A stretch of 64,000 nucleotides of DNA from Platerodrilus igneus. Its lineage: Eukaryota; Arthropoda; Insecta; Coleoptera; Lycidae. Below are positions 35,218 to 64,000 of this stretch, in pieces (positions within the stretch are counted from its first letter, which is position 1; each line of letters starts with the position of its first letter). Both the position numbers and the translations under genes were made by a program. The stretch is from assembly GCA_036346225.1 (NCBI GenBank), contig JARFIW010001104.1, positions 11,682,001 through 11,746,000 of the forward strand. Direction: 5' to 3'. The notes below the pieces were generated by a model. It saw only the letters and a program-made list of their open reading frames with translations, was not told where the DNA came from and searched no databases.

Positions 35218-37627
35218 ATAGTGTTATTTTGAGCTTTAATAATTACTGCTCCCTAAAAATTTATAAGCCGACAATACTAGGCACTTTTTTATGAGAGTGA
35301 TTGAAGATGTCACTTTCAGTATTTTGAGTCTCCTGGTAGTCTTCTGGCTCCCAAAATTACAATAACATCAGTTATGGGCTTCAAGCTTGGTCTCCATGAC
35401 CCACAACCCAACCAAATCAAGTTAGCGGAGAAATCTTAATATATTTCACCGTGTCTGGCGACTGTCTTTTCCCTGGGAAATCGGAAAAGGGGCGGCAATG
35501 TCATCCTAGCTAAAAAATCGCAAAATGGGATGGGTCACAAAAAAAGATAAAGAAAACCTTAAGAAAGGAATTTTATTTACACACCTCTAATTAATAAAAG
35601 ACAAGTTACAAAAAAAACAAACCTCGAAGAAAACAATGTTTATCGAACATATGCTGGAGGATTTATATAGTATAAAAATCTTCGCAAAAGTAATTAATAT
35701 GCTCTTTAATTACCGCAAACTAATTTTTAATCTCAATCCTAATATTTACATAAAACAAAATTAAACAAAGAATATAGTGGATTGTTTTCAGTCGCTCAAT
35801 TTTTATACTTTATACTCACATAAAACAACAATTAAAAAAATATTTCATAGTTGGGGCACATCTTTTTGTATTTGACATCTGCTGGATCACATTTTATATT
35901 AGTAGTAACTGAATTTATTTATCTTCTTCAAAATCTGTTACATGTCCACTTCTAGGTATTAAAATTGCCATCTTATTAAAGAAGATAGCATATTTCTAAT
36001 TTTACACAAACGAAACTAATATATTAAAATATTATAAAATGATTTAAAAGATATCTAAGGGTAAACACATTAATTTACCACTCCTATCAATGTTTCCTAA
36101 ATTTAAAACACTACAATAAACTGAGGATTGATAAATAATTACTTGTTAAACTAAGCTAAAATGCTATTTACTAGTGGTGAAGCGTTTGAGATTTAAAAAA
36201 GGTGTTTCAGTTAACTGTTTTTTAATAAAACGTTTATCTAATGTAATTCCAACTGAATGAGCTTCGGTTGCTTGTAAATGTCATTTTAACTGTTTGATGG
36301 ATACTCTATTTCATTATGTAATTAATTAATGTACCATAATACCTGTAAAAGAATTTATTTTAGCATGCTTAGTTAGCATAAAGTATTTGTAAGATTTGTG
36401 AGATGTCAACCAATAATAATTAGTATAAGTGGCACAAGTATCTGTTCCAAAATAGGAAGTATACATAATGATAATGAATTGATCAATGAGTGTAGTTCTT
36501 ATACATTTTGTAAATAGTAGACAAGTTATAATTTTTGGAGACTATCTCCTAGGTGATAAGTGTTAAGATAATAAGGAAGTTGATTTTGAAAAATTTGGTA
36601 AAAAAATGTTTTGCTTTGGAGCTTGTTATTGAATTTAAAAAAAATAATATATCTAGTTGAAAGTTATCCCTTTTATTTGACCATCGTTACATTGGAGCAA
36701 TATAAAGAATTTAATGTTTGTGAAGAATATGAGTGTATCGTATAATAATTAATAAGGTTTATACAACCGAATGCAGTTAAGAAAAGTGATTCCAGTTATA
36801 GCGAACAGAGGGTCATCGTTAGTATTGGTGAAGAATAGCATCAGTAAGCTTCGAATATTTTGTAGTGGTTTCCCAGTCTAATAGGACAACGTTTTGTGCA
36901 TATGTGGTCGTGTATTACAAGAATACATATTCATATAGCGGATTCTAAGTATACTGTTCCTGAGTTGTTATTTTATTAGTCCTAGAACATAAAATAGAGT
37001 GAATCTAATAAACACATAAAATTAAAACTTACTTTCTACAGGTATTAACTGCAAGCGTCTGCAAGACGATTTTGTTTTATCATTGAAAAGGTCCATGTGA
37101 ACAACTCAAGCACTTTCGGTGGAATTACGGGTATTTGAAATTAATCCTTGTATAAGCACCATTTAAAGATATTTGTTAGTAATTTGAATCTCAAACGTTT
37201 ATCTAAATTATACATTTGCGATTATATTTATCAATCTTTGAAAATAATAACGCCACATCTGCACTGCGAGAGCTTAAGTGATTTTAACTAGACGATGCTT
37301 TATGTGGAAGTTGTTAATGTGCCTGTAAGACGACCTGATTCCACGTTTTCTTACAGAGTAGAAATATCTTGATATAATAATCCCTGGGAGTGTTTCAAAA
37401 GCTGTGGCATAAATAAACAAAATTTTTCCTTTATTTAATTTTATAGAAATACAAAAAGTTAGTAGAGTATTTTGCATCGTGGTTAAAAATATATACATGT
37501 AATTAGGGTTGCGGTACTATCAGGAAAAATTATTACTGTTTCTAAATATTTGAAAGGCCGACACCACCTTTATCTGTGCAATCGTTTATTCTTTAAACTC
37601 TTTATTTTTATCAGAATCTCCATTCAC

Positions 37628-37629
<2 letters not shown>
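35218..37629. other. Non-coding A+T-rich stretch
   Basis: No gene, RNA or element was recognised. The minus-strand ORF 37498-37274 has no family resemblance I can defend. Confidence 0.4.

Positions 37630-37662
<33 letters not shown>
37630..37662. repeat. TA microsatellite
   Basis: About sixteen uninterrupted TA units. Confidence 0.95.
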
Positions 37663-37663
<1 letters not shown>

Positions 37664-37934
37664 TACAACCAACTTATGTAAAAGCCCGATTAACATCTGT
37701 CCATAGAACCAGTCGTAGCGTTTTCAAATACGAATGTATGTCAACGTGTCTACAAGATAAAAAATATATACAACCAACCTTGTTGAATTATAAAGACGCA
37801 TACGACGAGTTGCTTAACCTATTGCATAAAAGTATAGAAATGAATCAGAAACCAATTACTCATTTATATTAGAAACAGAATTAAGATAAGCGAGACAGAA
37901 ATAACCTTGTATAAAACACCAACATATTTCCAAT

Positions 37935-38090
37935 GTTCATTGGCCAACTATTATTAAAAATTATCTATATCCGTTCGCCAACCATTATTTATATAAGTTA
38001 TTTATTTTTATTCGCCAACTGTTGTTTAAATTATTAAAATTATGTCCATTCACCAACTGTTGTTTAAAGCTATAAAATTCTGTATAAGTT
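37935..38090. repeat. Degenerate tandem repeat, four units of 34-38 bp
   Basis: The word TTCGCCAACTGTTGTTTAAA or variants (GGCCAACTATTATTAAAA, CGCCAACCATTATTTATA, CACCAACTGTTGTTTAAA) recurs with starts near 37943, 37977, 38014 and 38052. The block downstream (38100-38400) has an AATAAA at about 38229 and may be part of an old LTR, but I found no partner. Confidence 0.7.
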
Positions 38091-38408
38091 AAATACATTC
38101 CTGTCTTTTATGTTTGTCAAACAGCTTTCTGTATACGTTGAAAATTTCATTAATTTCACGTTCTCAATTAATTTCACTATTCTCTTCGCACACATTGGTG
38201 TGCTGACTTTTATATCACTGAATCACAAAATAAAATCCTCTTCATACATTTTGTCTTGTATTTATATGATTTTGAATCGTGAGGTAGTGGATTTATCTGT
38301 CGCATTAGAACTTCCCCATAGCGTTTGCGCTGTTTAGAATTTCCCAGCAAATAAAGAGTTTCGATATACTTTCAACAACTGAACTGCATATGATTTCCTA
38401 TTATTTTC

Positions 38409-38677
38409 ACGAGCATCTCACGGCAGTAATGCCATGGCTGCAATGATAGGTGAGGTTACTGTTAGTAGAAATAGATATTATTATTTAAAAACAAATCACT
38501 TAACACGCATTTCAGAACGGTTGTTGCTAAAACTATTGCAGACTGTTCTGATATACGTGTTAAGTGATTTGTGTTTTTCAATAATATCTAATTTGTGTTT
38601 TTTAATAATAATATCTATTTCTAACAGTAACCTAACCTGTCATTGCAGCCACGGCGTTACTGCCGTGAGACGCTCGT
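38409..38677. mobile_element. Fold-back MITE with about 100-bp inverted arms and 8-bp TSD
   Basis: The left arm from 38409 (ACGAGCATCTCACGGCAGTA) is matched in inverted orientation by the right arm ending at 38677. The match runs through GCTGCAATGA, GGTTACTGTTAG, AAATAGATATTATTATT and AATCACTTAACACG, leaving a short loop. Flanks are TTATTTTC (38401-38408) and TTATTTTT (38678-38685), an 8-bp near-identical target duplication that would suit a hAT-type mover. Non-coding. Confidence 0.85.
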
Positions 38678-38685
38678 TTATTTTT

Positions 38686-39655
38686 GCCTTTATTAACCTC
38701 ATATTGAAATAGCAACTTTAATACAAAAAATAATAGATATAGTAAATACGAGAAAATGGAAACTGGCATTTAATAAATGAAAAGACATATTACGAGTTTA
38801 TTCATTTAACACGTAACAAACGCGGCAAAATTTAAAAAAACAGAGAAAAAGTAATCTTTTTCCCCCAAGTCGGGAGAACTACTTAAACACTAAACGCCTT
38901 AATAACTAAATAAAGCTTTTAGGGGCCAACTAATTTTTCTTGAAACAACCCGCACTAAATTAAGAAACGGACAGGGAGAAGAAACCACTTCAAATATAGA
39001 GTAATTATGTAGAAATCCTAAGCAAAACCAAATAACTTAGGTTATGAATGTGATTCAGAGGATTGATTTCTATTACAGAAATTTAAAATGCCGACCGATT
39101 AAAAGAATATTAATGAAAAACATACTATCAAACTTGTTACTTAAACAATATAAATAAGAATTATTGGCATCATAATATTGCAGGGAAATATTTGGAATAT
39201 CTTACACTAAATACTATAGAAAGTTTTTTGTACTTACCTATGTTAGTAAATAATATAAGGTATTAGAACAATGTGTAAATATAATTTATACCACATAAAC
39301 TGAGCAAAATTGTTGATAAAATTACTTCTTTGTATTATAAATTATGCCCGTATAATAAACAACAAATTTAATGCACTAAGGGTGGATTTAACAACTAACC
39401 AATAGTGTATCGCCAAGACTTTGATGAATTTGGATACATTTACATTTTTGTTTGTGAGATTACAGCGCCATTCCTGTTTGATTATAACACTAAGGAATGC
39501 TTTTTTGTTTACAGTTGTTTAAATCCGGTGCACTCTATATTGTTATTCTCAATTAGTTAGGTTATGTTAATTTTTTAATTTTCCAGAAAATGGAAGATTA
39601 AATGAATTATATACTGTAATATTTGCTACAAGAATTTTATAATTACCATCAAATT
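38686..39655 (+). promoter_or_regulatory. Upstream region of SMC5 with two tiny upstream ORFs
   Basis: Non-coding. A TTTTTTAATTTTCCAG just before 39587 could be an acceptor of a 5' UTR intron. Two short upstream ORFs (39590-39601, four codons with stop; 39602-39619, six codons with stop) precede the SMC5 start. No TATA box or initiator could be assigned with confidence. Confidence 0.35.
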
Positions 39656-58984
<19,329 letters not shown>

Positions 58985-59789
58985 GTAAATACGTTTAAGT
59001 TGTGAAATAAAAGTATTGAATTTCAACAAAGATAGAAGTAAATTGGAGGGAAGGGTTGCATTTTAATATGGAACAAACTTTTAAGTAATCCTATTAATAT
59101 TGTAGTGCCATGCAACACATTTCACACACAACACACAGTACAACATTTACAAAACTATGCATCCACACAAACCAAGCATACACATTCAATTTTCTAGAGC
59201 ATTCCAATGTACATCGTTCTCACAATTAGCAGTGCTTAGAAATAATCTTACATCTGAACAATTGCTTCAGGCTTTACAAATTAAAGCATTCACAGGGAGA
59301 ACTCACTTTCCTTTTGATTGCACCCTGTTATGTAAAGTGCATGCTACATTATAAATCTAGATTTGCTCTGAAAGGGCAGAGACCCCGTAACAATATAAGG
59401 GTACTTCAGTGTTACGGAAGTTGAAGAAATTATAAAACTAGTAAAAATAAAGAAATAAATATAAAATGGCAGAAATGAAAAAACTGTGTTACAATATTCA
59501 TTTGTTCTGGAAGGCTTTTTCTCTTTGTCATAATTGACGCCAAACTATCTCTCAGCAGTCCCTTTGATATTATCGCTACATGGAAGACAGTTATTCTGCA
59601 CAGGTCTCATTTGTTCCTGATTTTCTAAATTCTGTTGCATTATATGTTACCTATCTGTAGAATATTGTAAAAACACTTTTTAAATTTTTGTCATAATTAA
59701 AAAAATATTCAAAATAAAATGCTTTTCCAAATACAACTCCATCGCTGAGGTAACTGGATATCCCATTCTAATGACCTAATTTTTATCCT
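58985..59789 (+). other. SMC5 intron 8, first part
   Basis: Non-coding. An ORF at 59157-59354 has no support as a gene. Nothing else was recognised. Confidence 0.4.
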
Positions 59790-60260
59790 AATTCATAAAT
59801 ACATGCAAATAAAATTCAATGTATACTTAACCTCTTTTGACATTAAATAATTGCAATGTAAATATAAATGTATTTGAAAAAAAACTAGTTTCTTAACGTC
59901 ACTTTGACCAGGTATTACTAAAAGAAATTCTAAAAAAAAGACCATTAAATTAAATCCACCAAAAGCACTCACTCCAATTTTCCCGTTTCCCATATTAAAT
60001 TACATGCCATTGTAGATCCCAATTTCTGAATACGCCTTTAATAACAAATATAGAAAAGAGTTACCACTTTTCTGTTTATAATTTCATTGTCCATTCAAAA
60101 TACGAAAGTTCCCTGCTTTAATTAATACCAACATTCACTAATAAAACTTATGTTTAAAATTCACCTGTGCATTATTATAAAGGATAGGCATGAGTTCACG
60201 ACTCACTGTTTGAATTCCAGTTTTTAAGATTTTCAGGTTGTCCAGAAACCTCCACCATTT
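59790..60260. repeat. Unclassified repeat family, copy 2, left part
   Basis: Similar to 55470-56110. It is cut off by the non-LTR element at about 60300 and resumes at about 62780. Confidence 0.6.
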
Positions 60261-60299
60261 CAATCTTTCATCCTTCAAATAACAATTTCGGTCTTGCCA

Positions 60300-62530
60300 C
60301 TCAATTAAATCTTAACGATAATGTTAAAGTTGTTAATCATCATAAATCTTATCGACCTTATACAATATATGGGAAATATATATTTTTTAATCATCTCCAA
60401 CTAGTTAACTGGAACTTTATTGATGATAATAGTCTGTCCATTAATGACAAATTTTCTAACTTTATGTCTATAATTGTTTCTGCAGCTGATCTATGTTTTC
60501 CTATCAAACACTTAAGGATATTGAATAACTGTTCCAAAATTGTTGTCAATTGGTTTACGGATGACCTACGAAAGATGCGTGATAATTACTTACTTCATAT
60601 TGAATTCTATGATGCTTTTCCTAGTGCAGAAGTCAAACTGCATGTTAATAAGTTAAAATATGCTTATCGTCATGCACTCAAAAATGCTAAAATTAATGCC
60701 TATGACAACTACATTCTTAGAGCTAAAAATAATAAAAGAAAATGGGATTTGATTAATAATTTCAAAGATTCTAAAAATAGAGCCAATGATATGAACACTC
60801 GTTTCTCAGCCGATGACTTTAACTATTCTTTTATTGATTCTGTTGCAGAAATCTTATCCAATTTATCTAATACTAACACCAGTACCACAACTACTTATAC
60901 ACATTGTTTCTCTGGTTTGGTACCCTCTTTCCATTTTGAAGAAGTTTCTTTCAACTACGTCGAGATGTTATCTTAGCGATGAGGAATTCCCGATCGAAGG
61001 ATTTGTTTAATATTAACATCTCTTTAGTTAAATCAGTTATCAACAGTATTCTTATTCCGCTAACCAAATTACTTAATATTTGCATAAAGAAAGCAGTTTT
61101 CCCTGATATTCTAAAACAAGCAAAAGTGATCCCTGTTCATAAAAAGGGTATGTTTGATGATATTAAGAACTATCGTCCTATTTCTCTTTTACCCACTTTT
61201 TCGAAAGTTTTTGAATGTATATTAAATACTCAAATTACTTTTTATCTTGAAAATAATAGTTTGTTTTGTGCTGAGCAATTCGGCTTCCGAAAAAAATTAT
61301 CTACTAGTGATGCATTAGTCAAATTAGTAAATAAAATTTCAGATGTTTTTGAGGAGGGTAGTTATCTTGTCGTTAAATTCTGTGATTTGACTAAGGCTTT
61401 CGATTGTGTTGATCATGCCCTCTTAGTTAACAAATTAAAAGGTTTAAATTTTGATGAAGATAGTATTAAGCTAATTGCTTCATATCTGACTGCTAGGTCT
61501 CAACGGGTTTTTTACAAAGGCAAATTGTCCAGCATGTGAGAGGTTATTTCTGGTGTTCCTCAAGGTTCCATCCTCGGTCCGCTTCTTTTCTTATGCTTTA
61601 TTAACGACTTACCTTTTTTTCTTAAAGACAATTGTGATGTTGTCCTTTATGCAGATGATACCACTCTATATAATAAGAGTAATAATATGACTCAACTGGT
61701 AGCTGACAGTACAACATCTTTATGCCTCACTGAATCATGGTTCAATGATAACAAACTTGCCCTGAATAGGGATAAAACCAAACAAATAATTTTTTCATTA
61801 AAAAGGGATTCTTTTTCAAAGGAGCAATCAGCTAGTTTTCTCGGTATTACCCTGGATAGCAAATTAAGTTGGGACACCCACTATGATCTGCTATGCAAAA
61901 AACTTTGCCGAACTATTTATCTCATAAACTCTTTGGTAAGATCACTTTCACTTAATGTGCTACTGTCATGTTATCATGGCATGTTCCATTGTCATATTTC
62001 ATATGCTATAATTGTGTGGGGTCATTGTAGCGGCTCCCTTCGGGTTTTCAAGCTTCAACGTAGAGTTGTTCGCATTATGTCTAACCTTGGGTTCCGTGAT
62101 GACTGCCGTGCATCTTTTATAAAATTTAAAATTTTAACTTTGCCTTGTCTGTTTATTTTACAATGTCTGCTTTACATAAAAAAAACAAATCTTTCAATAT
62201 CAACACAACACTGATATTCATCACTTTGACACTCGCAACAAGGGAAAATTGGTTGTACCTTACCATAGGCTAAGTAGGAGCAGAAATGGTTCTAACTACT
62301 TTGGCTGTATTTTTTATAATGCACTTCATTCTAGTATAAAAGATTTGCCTATTTATCAATTTAAATTAAATATAAAAAGGTTCTTATTAGAAAATGCTTT
62401 CTACACAATACCTGAGTTTTTAGCTTCAGTTGGTTCTTTAAGGTTGTCCTCTGAAGATTTATAATATAATTTCCATCTTTTTGGTGATTTTTTTTTTAAT
62501 TGTATATTCTAAATATATTTTTATTGTATT
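60300..62530 (+). mobile_element. Non-LTR retrotransposon (jockey/CR1-like), 5'-truncated
   Basis: Starts within the linker after the endonuclease (coding readable from about 60335: LVNWNFIDDNSLSINDKFSN). Then 60464-60976 is linker, 60979-61539 the first RT half (NYRPISLLPTFSKVFECILN, EQFGFRKKLSTSDALVKLVN, FCDLTKAFDCVDHALLVNKL) and 61540-62214 the second (GVPQGSILGPLLFLCFINDL, LYADDTTLYN). 62249-62464 is the C-terminal tail. A frameshift near 60970, an in-frame TGA at 61537-61539 and a shift near 62215 make it inactive. It is in SMC5 intron 8 and inside copy 2 of the unclassified repeat. Confidence 0.85.
60979..62214 (+). pseudogene. Reverse transcriptase of the 60-62 kb non-LTR element
   Basis: One frame with a single TGA stop (61537-61539) between FYKGKLSSM and EVISGVPQGS. 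It covers all RT blocks, including the catalytic LYADDTT at about 61648, and the thumb (FLGITLDSKLSWDTHYDLL). It looks recently lost compared with the other relics here. Confidence 0.85.
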
Positions 62531-62779
62531 TGACAAATTGTTATTCACGTCAGTGATTCACACATGTTTTATTATAAATAAAAACAGCTTTCTTAACACA
62601 ACATGCTGCAAAATCCAAAGTAATGGAGGGGTGAACTCTCCGGGTTTATAATCCATTTTAGTGGTCATAGTGACGATAATTTCATAACACATGAATAGAA
62701 ATAAACCCTGTTCATCCAAGAATAAGTTAAAAATCTCATGTCGCGTTTTTTTTTCCTGCAGGAAGTCCATTCACCTTTT

Positions 62780-63330
62780 GAACTTGAAATTGTATTTCTT
62801 TTCAATTTTGAACTTTTCACCCCTTCTCCCTCTCTTAGTATTTGCTTATATTACTATTTTTTGACGTTTTCTAATTCCCTGCTTGCAAATAATTAATTTA
62901 TTGCTTTCCGTCGGGGTCAATCTACTGTCATTTCTCCGACTATCAAAATTTGTTCGCACGACGTAATATATTGCAGGGTGATTGTCACATTACTTTGTAT
63001 GTAATTTGTATTGTGTTGTATTATGGTATTATTTATATGTCCTTGGTTGTCTGGATGGACGATATCTTGTCTATTGTAAATTATCTTGTTCATGGGAAAT
63101 TCATGCACAGTAGTATCCTTTCATTGCAGTATTAAATTACGTGTACAATGTATTTAAAAGAAATCAAGTTATACTTAATTAAAAAGTTTGTTAGCTGAAT
63201 GATCTTTATAGAAACAAAATTTAAAATATATTTCATAATGAAGATTAATTATTCGTGAAATCTATCCTCTGTCCAAATTTTAGTTTTCCTTCCACATCTA
63301 ATTTACAGCTAGCATAATGCAATGTGTTAC
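62780..63330. repeat. Unclassified repeat family, copy 2, right part
   Basis: Similar to 56340-57180 (CCCTGCTTGCAAATAATTAA, TATGGTATTATTTATATGTC, GACGATAT, GAAATCTATC). It has one unit of the sequence that is duplicated in copy 1. Confidence 0.6.
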
Positions 63331-63433
63331 AACTCACAACCTATCCAAGAGGTTATATGATATATTTTAGAAGCAATTTTCATTTTCTGCGTGAGTGAGT
63401 TGCTTTTTGCCTTGGGAGCTCTTTCACCTACGC

Positions 63434-63571
63434 CCCCTTTTCACACACATCTCTTTTTCACACACATCCCCTTTTTTGCACACATCCCTTTTTTGCACAT
63501 GTCCTCTTTTCGTACATGCCTTTTTATGCACATTTCCCCTTAATGCACTACTCTCTTTCCACATATGTCCG
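63434..63571. repeat. Degenerate minisatellite, period about 17-20 bp
   Basis: About seven or eight units of the form CCTTTTTTGCACACATCC (variants CTTTTTCACACACATCC, CTTTTTTGCACATGTCC, TCTTTTCGTACATGCC, TTTTTATGCACATTTCC). Pyrimidine-rich on the + strand. The ORF across it is a by-product. Confidence 0.8.
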
Positions 63572-64000
63572 GTTTTCGAACTTTGCGCTTAGTCCTTGGT
63601 GCTTAGCACTTCGTGCTCACTTAACGTTTTGTGGTTAGCGAAATGTTGTTTGCTCTTTTCTTTGATTTATTTATGTTACATCCAGGATTTTTGATTTTCT
63701 ACAATCCTTACGATTGTTCATAACTATTTGGTCGCGTTGGTACGTTTCCATTTAATTAATTTAATCACTTTCTTTACCAATAGACCGTGTATATAAAAAT
63801 CGCTACCTCTTTTAAATTCAGAATTATTTATAGAAACTAATAATGAATATTTTATAGGCGTTTATTTTTCGTTTTTGAAAATAATCATGTTTTTCCTAAT
63901 GTTGATGATACCATGCCGGCCATCTCCACAGTGTTTGTCATTCAACTTTGATAGTTGTTGAATAAACATAGGTTTGATGATGATATCTCATCTGTCATTT
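63572..64000. other. Right end of window, nothing recognised
   Basis: A+T-rich intronic sequence of SMC5 (inferred); no exon or repeat was recognised. Confidence 0.4.

Noticed and set aside
34870..35232. 120-residue ORF on the + strand
   Set aside because: It lies within the right long TIR; equivalent ORFs occur in the left TIR on both strands (33163-33423, 32801-33061). No protein family was recognised.
37274..37498. Minus-strand ORF of 74 residues
   Set aside because: No motif and low-complexity base composition.
35500..38960. Possible LTR retrotransposon between 35.5 and 38.9 kb
   Set aside because: I looked for paired LTRs and pol motifs and found none; only a degenerate tandem repeat and a MITE are supportable.
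59157..59354. Candidate next SMC5 exon
   Set aside because: The sequence has none of the expected coiled-coil character and no phase-matching splice sites; the gene most likely continues beyond the window.

Overview
This is an A+T-rich window from an animal nuclear genome, almost certainly an insect; a beetle is my guess from the transposon mix and the look of the host exons. Two interrupted host genes lie in a sea of mobile elements. There are no bacterial-type operons, tRNA or rRNA genes, or CRISPR arrays that I can see.

Host genes. (1) On the + strand, three in-phase exons (2722-3095, 3144-3377, 10353-10547) give the 3' end of a leucine-rich-repeat protein, most like LRRC49. Its last intron is about 7 kb and full of retroelement relics. 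(2) On the + strand, eight exons between 39656 and 58984 encode the first 699 codons of the chromosome-maintenance ATPase SMC5: Walker A head, first coiled coil, hinge and start of the second coil. Intron 2 is about 13 kb and intron 4 about 3.8 kb, both loaded with transposons. The C-terminal half with Walker B must lie beyond base 64000.

Layout. 1-2.0 kb: non-LTR fragments (- strand). 3.6-10 kb: RTE and Ty3/gypsy relics nested in the LRR-gene intron, with a four-copy 93-96 bp tandem repeat. 11.3 kb: a short fold-back element. 12.5-31.9 kb: a nest of elements inside what looks like one DNA transposon with 37-bp terminal inverted repeats and a DUF7869-type protein; it has been entered by a non-LTR element (12.6-16.6 kb), a complete BEL/Pao LTR retrotransposon with target-site duplication (16726-23328), a CR1/jockey-like element that splits the DUF7869-type frame (25.84-29.75 kb) and a mariner-type element (30507-31816). 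32.97-35.22 kb and 46.23-48.40 kb: two mariner-type elements with unusually long (about 470 bp) terminal inverted repeats. 38.4 kb: a fold-back MITE. 40.2-41.0 and 48.5-50.8 kb: parts of a Ty3/gypsy element, including its 3' LTR and polypurine tract, inside SMC5 intron 2. 54-57 kb and 59.8-63.3 kb: two copies of an unclassified repeat, the second split by a non-LTR element of the same family as the one at the left edge.

Most unusual signal. A 550-bp inverted-repeat unit (43605-44155) between two TA microsatellites in SMC5 intron 2 holds two oppositely oriented hammerhead self-cleaving ribozyme motifs, one with the complete conserved core and one with the catalytic G12 changed. A third, degenerate hammerhead-like fold sits 300 bp downstream, and a fourth in a fold-back at 51 kb. 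No Penelope-type reverse transcriptase was recognised nearby.
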